DNA of 15,367 bases, taken from the NCBI GenBank assembly GCA_015501055.1, contig JADNYV010000800.1, positions 1 through 15,367 of the forward strand, in the 5' to 3' direction. Position numbers and translations under genes: made by a program. Below, piece after piece: positions 7,934 to 15,367 of the stretch; position 1 is the first letter of the stretch; each line of letters opens with the position of its first letter. The notes under the pieces were generated by a model that was given only the letters and a program-made list of their open reading frames with translations, was not told the DNA's origin and did no database searches. The DNA comes from Mucidula mucida (Eukaryota; Basidiomycota; Agaricomycetes; Agaricales; Physalacriaceae).

Positions 7934-9175
7934 CTATCGGAGGACGGTAATCTGAGCACACCCAGTTACTATAATCCGTTTGTATGGGTACTGGTGCGCT
8001 TGAACGCGCCACGGTATCGCCATCCACACCAGGCGTTCATCTTTTCGGACAGCATCAACCTTGTACTCAAGGGTACGGAACGCTATGCGCGCCTCGTCAG
8101 AAGCCGATAGATCAATATAAACGCTTTCCTCAGAATGCGGATCAGACTGCAGATAGTGTTGACGCAAGGCCGACACGTTGTTCTCAAACTGTCTCTGCAT
8201 GACGAAAAGTAGGAACGCGCGCTCCGCAGTGGAGAGAGGCACTGCGAAGGTAGCAAGCCCTTCCTTCTCGGCGACTATATGACTATTGGAACCGTTATAC
8301 GCCAAACTATAGAAATCAGACTGACCTTTGAGCGATAATTGACGGCAAAGCTCTCGCCCCTCGCCAGTACTCCAGTGTTGCCGTTGGCAGTCTGTACTGC
8401 AGAAAGTCATCACGCCACACCGGGAACATTTTTGGCAGACTGATTGATCTGGACCGCAGTTTTCGCACTACCAAGGTGCAGTCAGTCCACGCAGCAAATT
8501 CCGGTACTATGACATGCGACAAAACCTTACTTTTACATTCCAACAGATATACTTTCCGCGGTTGCCGTATTCCGCACGGAGGCTGTCGATTTCCATAGCA
8601 AAGGTCAGGATTTGCCCAAGTGAGTCTTGCAGCCACCTGCCGCGATGGACGTTTGCCACTGCTGCGAGAAATGGCCGCAATATGGCCTTGTATATGAGGA
8701 ACGGTGACATTCGATAGAACAAACGGTCGATTGTAAAGCGAAGACTGGGGCGGCCCGGAGGGTCACGGACGGACGGAGCAGCACTATCATCGTACGAGCT
8801 GATTGAGCGAAGGCGCGCAAGGGTGTTAAAGAGACGCGACGGTCGTGGTTGACGAATGACGGCCACTCCTACGTAGGTGATCGCATCGACGAGGAAGCGT
8901 AAGCATCGATATGTGATACTAGCCATGATTTTGGTGATGGGGATGCCTTCATCTGTTATCCTGACGAGAGATACATATACTTTGGTGACCCAGTGGGCGG
9001 CACGGGAGGATACGAAGGATGGTGCGATCTAGGATTATTTCGCTAAGGAGATTTATGTGCACCTCGAGGATCTCGTAATCCAATGGCGTCGCCGCGAAGG
9101 CGTCGATGAGTAGCTGGAGGCACTCTGTGGAAATGAAGGACGCGTTGTCCTCAATAACATTGTGCAAAGCGAATG
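7934..9175 (-). pseudogene. MYND-type zinc-finger protein, decayed and 5' truncated
   Basis: The last exon (8467 to 7934) starts with the MYND finger: CENC, KCSRC, MTFC, STDCQRQHW, then C nine residues after the Trp. A 63-nt phase-0 intron (8530-8468, GTAAGG...CTGAC...GGTAG) joins it to the exon ending ...YICWNVK at 8531. That exon reads back through ATYRCLRFLVDAITYVG-like sequence past ATG 8926, so that ATG is probably internal. Near 8998-9005 the frame changes: DRTILRILP continues one frame away as AAHWVTKVYVSLV, which looks like a one-base insertion. Upstream, HNVIEDNASF...CLQLLIDAF runs to about 9170 and stops making sense as this family. No start codon is credible. The His that normally follows HWxx as a zinc ligand is Gly here (HWSTG). 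MYND fingers mediate protein-protein contacts; this copy is probably non-functional. Confidence 0.7.
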
Positions 9176-10558
9176 GTTTTTGAAGAGGGTGGGCACGGTA
9201 ACGTTCGCGCTGGATATCACGTTGGCTTGAAAAGCAGATTACAATCGTCATCGACAGGGAAAGGTGGGGCGGAAGTACGCGTAGAAGAAAGGATCTCAGT
9301 CTTGCCAGACGTTGCGTTGTAGAGGTAGTCTAAACAAGGCATAAGATGAATCGCAATGAATGGATAATTGACTGACCAGTATGAAGACCGAGATCTGATA
9401 CGACGTGGAATTGTAGGAGCCTCTTCAGCACTCTTGCGCCGAAGGGAGAGAACAAGTAAAGTTGTAAGTCCTTGGGCAGCGCTTCGAACGCGCAATTGGA
9501 GGGAACGAATGCGGTCACAGCAGAGCTTCCCGTGAAATGTCCTTCCTGGTTCTTCTTTCCGGAAATCAAATGTAAGTCGAGGTTGTCGGCTAATGACGAA
9601 CGCTGAAAGGCAGAAGTCTATCAAAAGTGTTAGTAGGATCGCGTGGAGCAACAGGGATACAGCATACGAAGAAAGAAAAGATCGTGGAGTATTGAAGACT
9701 TGAGAGAAGGCAGGGAATGGAGGGATAAGAGGATGATTGACGACCTGAATGATGCCTAAGCGGACTACATTTAGTGTTCAGATTATACAAAAAAAAAGGA
9801 CCGAACATACCATTGCTAGTACGAATGTTTGGACGCACGACATTACTGTAAAGGTTGATGACCATACTAGGCGGTATGAGCGACGTCTGGACGCGAATAC
9901 GTTGTGCTTCATCGTCCAAGGCGTACTGAAATGAGAGGTTCGGGGGAAAGGTTGATATCTCGGCGGGTTGGATAGAAGGAAGTTCTGCTACAAGGACATG
10001 ATATCTAAGGATTGCGGAGACCAACGACTTCAAGGATTTGCGTCTTTTGTCTTGAAAAATGTCGTCTTCAACCCCAAACCATTGATATAATCCAAGACAT
10101 CAGCGAGATTGGACGGAGTGGTCGAAAATGATTCGCTATCCAGAATGTGCTTTCGCCGTTTGAGAGCCCAATCAGGGACAGCAAAAAACGTAAACCTGAA
10201 GGAATCTCATTCGAGACTCTGGAGGGCAGTAGAAATGTGATTTACCTAGCGGATCGATTCGCTGAAGTTAACGGCCCCGGCGAGTTTGGAAAATCTATCG
10301 ACAATGAGAGAGTATATGCAGACAAGCATGTGGATAAGCGCCCTGTGGATCAGCACAGATCACCTCATATATCGTCTCGTCTTCGTTCGGGGATGGAAGA
10401 GCGCCTAGGATTTGGTGCTCCTGTGAGACCCGTTCTCCAAAGTGCGGCGTTGAGATCTGTCCGGCATCCAGAGTCTCCTGTAGTGGCGTGCCAAAGAACG
10501 AAGCAAAAGGCCGAGGAAGACTCTGTGCGAGGAGCAGGACACTAATCAGTCGTAGCAT
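9165..10558 (-). pseudogene. Two-domain fasciclin (FAS1) secreted protein, decayed and 3' truncated
   Basis: ATG at 10558 opens a signal-peptide-like start (MLRLISVLLLAQSLPRPFAS). The first FAS1 domain shows FSKLAGAVNF, TFFAVPDWAL, ILRYHVLVAELP and NVVRPNIRTSNG. The second shows IIQVVNHPLIPP, SSAVTAFVPSNCAFEALP, SPFGARVLKRLLQFHVV and DYLYNATS. In-phase introns are 9756-9810 (55 nt), 9603-9660 (58 nt, branch TACTAAC, donor GTATCC) and 9330-9376 (47 nt). Breaks: no donor brings EVICADPQ into frame with FSKLAG (about 10295-10363); TAG and TGA stops interrupt the frame at about 10197-10246; a frame change lies near 10060-10075; another near 9220 joins ...NLLFK to ANVTVPTLFKNHSL. The domain then ends without its usual NG-x-IH-x-VD end. 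FAS1 proteins are extracellular adhesion proteins. It abuts the MYND remnant directly. Confidence 0.75.
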
Positions 10559-11571
10559 CGAAAGTGCTGGAGGGTAAGGAAGAGGAAGTGTGAGAACCGA
10601 GTATCGAAGGATGACCACACTTATGACAAGCAATGATGATGCTGGATGGGCGCAGCGTACTAGGCTTGGACTGGAGGATCATGGGCCGTGTTGGCGTAGG
10701 CCCTCGTGACTCAGTGCAGCATACTCAGAATGAGAGGCATGGCTGCGCGCTAATCCTGCCCTGATATATGCCGGCCTTCAGGTGCAAGGCTTACACCACA
10801 ACGAGAACTACGCAAAGAGGTACTTAGCTGGTACATGATCACAAACTTCAAAGGGCAAACCCGGGGCGGGAAGCCGATCGGCATTGCTTGCTTGCAAGTT
10901 CCCACGGCGACCTGCCACGATTTTTTGCAAGTTTTTACACCCGTCTTATACTCGACTAACCTCGTCCGCCCAGATCACGCCCTGATACTACGGCCTGGTC
11001 TCTTGATAGCGTCCTTCTCTACGTGGGGCATAGCACAACCTGAGTTCAGTGTTGATGGTCATTAAACCCGTCACTGGCTCTCCACTGACAAGAAGCTTCT
11101 CTCATGAAGTGCTCAAAAGGCGTTTGTTGGCAGGGATGTTGACTTTCAGCGCCGGTGGTTTCCTCGGGGACTTGTCCGCCCTCCCCGTTCCCCGATCATG
11201 TTCAAGGCAGTCGTCCAGCACACTTGTTAACTTCCTATGACGGCGTCAAGTATCTCATACAGAGAAGCACGAGAAAGCTGAGGCCATAGCCGAACTCAGA
11301 CATGAACAGTGCATATGCTGCTGTATGTCCATTGGCCACAGCCTCAGTGTGGACACGGCGATTTCTTTTTTGCATTCTATCATATTATCACAGTTCCTAA
11401 AAGGTCGCTGCCTCAGATGGTGCTTCCGTGCTACCCACGAACCACACAACTCGCGGTGTTTGCTACCCAAGGAAAGCGACGGTGTCCGTCGACTGGCTAT
11501 ACCGTTGTAAGTTGATGTATATAACGAGTGACGGTCTTCTTGACGAACCACTGACACGATAACAGACAACG
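10559..11571. other. Intergenic region between divergent genes, with a TATA-like box
   Basis: About 1 kb between the FAS1 start (minus) and the next gene (plus). No exon is recognised; open frames here have no familiar motifs. TATATAA at 11518-11524 lies 48 bp before ATG 11572 and is a reasonable core promoter for the plus-strand gene. A CTGATATATGCC segment at 10760 points the other way only weakly. Confidence 0.45.
11518..11524 (+). promoter_or_regulatory. TATA-like element
   Basis: TATATAA, 48 bp upstream of the ATG at 11572. Position and orientation fit the downstream gene, but no transcript start is known. Confidence 0.4.
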
Positions 11572-12597
11572 ATGTTCGTACCATTTCTCTCAGAGCGGAA
11601 GCTGCGCAAGACGTCTAAGGACTACAAACGTAAATCAAAGTACTTCAAGCGGCCCATAAGTCCACAGGGTATAGGTGATACTGCCTCAATGATAGTCAGT
11701 ACTAATTCCTCAACAGACCGCGGGATCATTCTCAATCGAATGGCATCAGTAATCTTCTTCGGCGTACAACGCAAAGTTGGCAACCTCGGTGGCGGCGGCG
11801 GGCCTACCACAAATCACTGTTGCTCCTTTCAAAGGACGTACAGCCGGTGGCGGTACAAGAGCTCAGGTGGGGTCAGGAAGGTGATTCGTCCTTCCATTCT
11901 TTAGTGAACTGCTCCTTACCACCTGAATAGGTCGCCTACCTACGGGAGTGGGTATTCCGGTGTCAGCGGTCGTGGAACAGCCGGGCGCAACTTTCCCTTC
12001 TATTACATGCCACTCGTCTACGAAAGTCCAGACTTGGGTTATCTAAATCCATCCGAGGTATTGTGCTTTGCTTCGCTGAACCAAAAAGCTCACAAGAAAC
12101 TATCTTAGTACGGCGGCCCTCAAAACTCTAATCGCCCCGGGGGACCCATGAAATATGCTACGGTTACCGGTCTCAAGCGAAAACAGACTTTGCGTGTCGT
12201 TTCAGACGCAAGCACTGTGGCGTCCCTCATCACCGATATCAGGGTAGGCTGCGGTAACAAGTTTACTATGTCTGTTGCTCCGAATGGCGTTAAAGGTCCG
12301 TTCGACTACGATCCCAAGGTGGTCCGCCCAGAGTCGACGATCCAGTACTTCCGAGCAAGCAGTGTATCGTTGGAACTCGATGGATACAATAATTCTGCCG
12401 TCTTTGTGGTGAAGGATGGTGCAGCGAACACTCCGTTTCCAGTCATGGATGCAAATCTTACTGGATGTGTCATCAAGACAATCAATGAGGCAGCACCCCT
12501 CGTCGTGACGAACAGTGCCCAGAGATGGGAGCATACGAATGTCGGTATCATACTGCTTTTCATTTTCGGTTACCAGTGTCTTTCTACGATATTCTGA
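11572..12597 (+). pseudogene. Conserved basidiomycete protein of unknown function, C-terminal hydrophobic tail; frame break near the N-terminus
   Basis: Well-supported exons are 11762-11880, 11931-12057 and 12109-12597, joined by 50-nt (11881-11930, phase 2) and 51-nt (12058-12108, phase 0) introns. In order they give FKGRTAGGGTR, PTYGSGYSGVSGRGTAGR, FPFYY, SNRPGGP, IQYFRASSVSLELDGYNNSA and INEAAPLV, ending in a hydrophobic tail (VGIILLFIFGYQ) and TGA. I recognise the order (GRTxGGG, YGSGYPGxxGRGxAGRGFPF, RPGGP, YYRASSVxLxLDGYNN) from a widespread agaricomycete family without a known role; members usually have a signal peptide and appear cell-surface-associated. The 5' part, from ATG 11572 with a likely 48-nt intron (11669-11716, branch TACTAAT), is in another frame through a GGC run (11790-11800) that encodes GGGGG. 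No splice site repairs the change, so the copy is probably broken there, or the true first exon differs. No clear signal peptide. Confidence 0.6.
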
Positions 12598-12810
12598 AAA
12601 GTCTGAGCCCGCTTTGTATTATTTAATGGAATCACAGTATTTGTATACAGTACCAAAATGGAGGTTGACTCGCGAACTACTTACACGACATCTTCTCGTA
12701 TTTGGACCCACAATGCGGCTTCCTTCCCGCACTCTACGACCTTCCTCGGGCTATACGCATACATTTCTTGGATAGACGGTCGCCTTTACACCCAGATCCA
12801 ACGATCATGA

Positions 12811-14293
12811 TTATCTCTGCGGCCGGGGCACGAACGAATCAGCCGCCTCCAACTCTATCGTGGCTAAGTCCGTGCTAAACTGCTGGTCCGTTATAACCGA
12901 CGACAGTACAGGCGTCGCACTTCTGGCAGAGCCCACAGGTCTGTGGCCAACGATGGTGAACAGAATTCGGTTGCAGAAGATCGAATGTAGGACGCGCAGA
13001 GGACTGTCGTCATACATATGCTACTGAGTACACACTGAAATGAGTAGAAAGCCGACACGTACCCGGCGAAGCGTTGGGCGAGAGACTAGGAGAGTGTTCA
13101 AGGCGAGAGTCAGAGAAGATATGGAATACGCACAGGTTTTGCGATGGGCATGATTAAATTGATTAAGGACACAACTATGTGGTTCAGACGATTGCCACGG
13201 AAGGAGAAGAACGGACTTACCAAGGATATAGACATAGAATATAAAGCCTACGTGAAATACGCTGAGTTGAGTCGACTAGGAATTGAGACAAAGCGCCACG
13301 TACTCTCTGTGTACAGGCGCACAACCCAGCTAGACGTCGTGCGCTGCTGGGCGGCTTTGACTAAGGACAAGATTGCAATGACTGTTCGCCCAGGGAATAA
13401 GTGTCAAGAACGAAATAGAAGACGGGCACATACATGTTTCGTAGACCACAAGGAGGATATATGTTCCAATCGCAATTGGATTGGCGTATGCCGTTACACA
13501 GCCGCCGAAGTCGTCTATTTCATCTGTCAAGAGTTGACGTGAGATCCGTGAAAGTAGAAACACATCAATCCAAACTCACATCGAATTGATGAAAGCTGAA
13601 TCTGCACGAATGTGATGCCGGGGACGCCTAAAGCCTGGCTTATTATTAGCATTCTCATTGTACATCGTGAAGGACCATACCACAATTAGGAACAGAAACA
13701 GGGCAAGAACGCGCTTATCGCCTTGCCAGAATGCGTATGTGCGCAGAGTCAGGATCACTGCAGGAACATTAGTATTAATAGACAGCGGGTGTAGCGGAAT
13801 GTCGTTACTGACTTTCAGAGATCCAAACGCCGACGACAATGAGCCAGGTGATGATGATGTTGTTTACCCAGCATTTCTGTGGAAGAGCGTAGGTTAGACG
13901 GCCGATACTGTACGATATGATTTGCAGTGGCGTACCTGCAGAGTATTGTCGCTTCGGAATTCTACTGAAAGACAGAATGAGATGTTCTGATCAGGGAGTA
14001 CGGAGAGGACATACAGTCCATTTGCATCATGGTGTCAACGAAGGGCAGGTATCGGTTCATGATGAAGAGTACACCCCGGATGGAAACTGGGTTCGGCCAT
14101 ATATACGCGACCTAGGCGATTTTGATGGACTGGGGTCGTACAACGAGCAACGGGGAAGACGTACTTCGCGGTCCAAGGTCAAGATGTAGTCGTATATCTG
14201 CACCTAGTCATTGCAAATGCTTGAGAGAAATGCGAAGGTACGCACCAGTAGTGCCGTACATGCTACAGAGGTGATTGGGATATAAGAAAGGGT
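12811..14293 (-). CDS. DUF6533-domain multi-pass membrane protein (12 exons, N-terminus unresolved)
   Basis: Exons in transcript order: 14293-14246, 14197-14165, 14111-14015, 13964-13936, 13876-13813, 13757-13681, 13634-13580, 13523-13434, 13381-13304, 13247-13221, 13174-13134 and 13020-12811. They sum to 849 nt, all phases agree, and the only stop is at the end. Introns are 46-59 nt except the last (113 nt). The DUF6533 signature is plain: IYDYILTLDREVAYIW, MNRYLPFVDT, TWLIVVGVWISEMILTLRTYAFW. GVPGITF, GTYILLVVYETFIAILSLVKA, SSWVVRLY, FYVYILVVSLINLIMPIA and VLHSIFCNRILFTI follow. Six or seven hydrophobic helices are expected; function is unknown in the family. Upstream, AQLVRLLTSFT in another frame (about 14297-14330) resembles the usual N-terminus, so a frameshift or unseen splice may lie at about 14295. 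The last acceptor (after CAGTAG at 13021) is the least certain junction. Confidence 0.75.
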
Positions 14294-14339
14294 CTGTGAA
14301 GCTTGTCAGCAATCTAACAAGTTGAGCTAGACGCCACCC

Positions 14340-15367
14340 ACTGGTTGCATTACATGGGCGGATTGGCGGTGGAGCGTGAAGGAGAGACGAAAACGCGACG
14401 ATAGACAGAAAGATGGACAGCGAGGATGGACAGGCTTGTTTCATGCCCTGATAGTCTGTCAAGAGAATGCCATCAAGGAACGCGCGTCGCGCGATCTAAA
14501 ATCGGAACCACTCCGAATGTATCTTCACTTTTGAGGTGCAGCTCCAGTGCTGATCCTCATTATGCGCTGGAACGAGCACAACGACGCTAAGGACCAAGAA
14601 CTTTTGTCGTCAAAGGCAGAAGCTAGACGCGGTAATCTAGCCCTGAATTTCTTCGACCTGCCTTTGGATTTCTGGCAACTTCAAGGGACGCTCTTAGGAC
14701 GCTCTGCTGTCGTTCTCCCCTGTTCTTCCTGTCCAACACGACGATAAACAATTCAATGTTGGAATATCGGCATACGGATTCGCATGGACGTCGTATACCG
14801 TCAAGTATGCAGCTTATGCGCACTGACAGGTCGCCCATTTGGCCTTTTTTGCCTTTTTTTCCGCTGCGCGCAGGACCGCAATCTTACCAAGAACCTATGC
14901 AGCTGGCTCGGATCCTAACGCCGATGATACACAACTAGTTATGTAGGAGTCGGATCGGCGGCAGTTTGACGTCGTGGAAGAAGCCAGCATGAAATAGGTT
15001 GATACAGATCACGGAGTGTGGCGTCGCCGTCCTGGTTTGTTCGTCCCGCATTCTGACAATTTGAGTTAACGCTTGCATAGTACTGTTGGACCTTTCACGT
15101 TCGAGTCTTCCAGGAGCTGTATTCGTGTTTCCTTCCATGTTCACTGCATGTGCGTAGATGTCCTTCTCCTCGTACCCTTTCCCGAATCATGTTTGACTGT
15201 ATCCTTCTCGCTCTGTTCATCTCATGACCACCATCCCGCGTGCCAGATAATCATCAGACTCGAATGCGCTTTCTCATTTACAATTTCAAGCACAGCATTG
15301 CCACGCTACGCTTACACAGGCGCCAGTGCTGGACCGCGGGTAACGGCCAACGAGCGAAATGTTAATC
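14340..15367. other. Unassigned right end of the window
   Basis: No exon, RNA gene or repeat could be supported. The part next to 14340-14460 is pyrimidine-rich on the minus strand and may be the DUF6533 gene's 5' UTR and promoter. A T-rich tract at 14844-14860 and short open frames on both strands have no recognisable motifs. One minus-strand frame (15138 downward, starting MEGNTNTAPGRLERERSNST) is hydrophilic and could be a first exon of something running left, but nothing connects to it. Confidence 0.4.

Noticed and set aside
10147..10545. 132-codon plus-strand frame opposite the FAS1 gene
   Set aside because: It is antisense to FAS1 signal-peptide and domain-1 sequence and has no recognisable motif.
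12295..12318. GTCCGTTCGACTACGATC resembling the array motif
   Set aside because: It lies inside a well-supported exon (GPFDYDP) with no A-tract at the usual offset; judged coincidental.
13936..13964. Reading the small exon as NSEATILC, which would imply a stop at its start
   Set aside because: The upstream exon ends in phase 1, so the exon is read one base earlier as LEFRSDNTLQ. This restores phase into the next exon without any break.
14547..15144. Several 60-71-codon frames at the right end
   Set aside because: No family motif, splice context or conserved pattern; length is unremarkable for random sequence.
1..15367. tRNA, rRNA, telomere repeats, LTRs or transposase genes
   Set aside because: No box A/B pair, TTAGGG-type run, long terminal repeat pair or transposase motif was found by eye; a dedicated scan could still find a weak case.

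Overview
The window looks like chromosomal DNA of a basidiomycete fungus, probably an agaricomycete. The evidence is short GT-AG introns (46-69 nt, one possible 113 nt case) with CTNAY-type branch points, and protein families typical of that group: a GT2 glycosyltransferase, F-box/leucine-rich-type proteins, an MYND zinc finger, a two-domain fasciclin (FAS1) protein and a DUF6533 multi-pass membrane protein. I see no bacterial operon structure, rRNA, tRNA, CRISPR array or transposase. All families were recognised by eye from motifs; no search was run.

Layout. (1) 2-393 (+) is the 3' end of a family-2 glycosyltransferase, including its last intron and short terminal exon. (2) About 600-3950 has no credible gene. 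It holds a degenerate array of about 17 bipartite units: an A4-A8 tract followed 34-53 nt later by a conserved ~28-nt motif. One 233-bp block is tandemly duplicated. (3) 4157-5768 (+) is a broken F-box paralogue, facing an intact 542-residue F-box protein gene at 5960-7588 (-). The two form an old inverted duplication. (4) 7934-about 9175 (-) is a decayed MYND-finger gene whose 5' end abuts a truncated FAS1 gene at about 9165-10558 (-). (5) 11572-12597 (+) is a gene of a conserved basidiomycete family of unknown function, with a frame break near a GGC run. (6) 12811-14293 (-) is a DUF6533 membrane protein gene with at least 12 exons whose splice phases all agree. (7) 14340-15367 holds nothing I can assign.

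Overall the segment resembles a gene-decay neighbourhood beside a satellite-like repeat: four of seven coding loci carry frame breaks, stops or lost starts. Because the intact F-box gene (542 codons) and the DUF6533 gene (849 coding nt over 12 exons) show no indels in their assigned exons, the breaks elsewhere are more likely real than base-calling errors. I see no evidence that the genes act in one pathway. The most unusual object is the bipartite repeat array.
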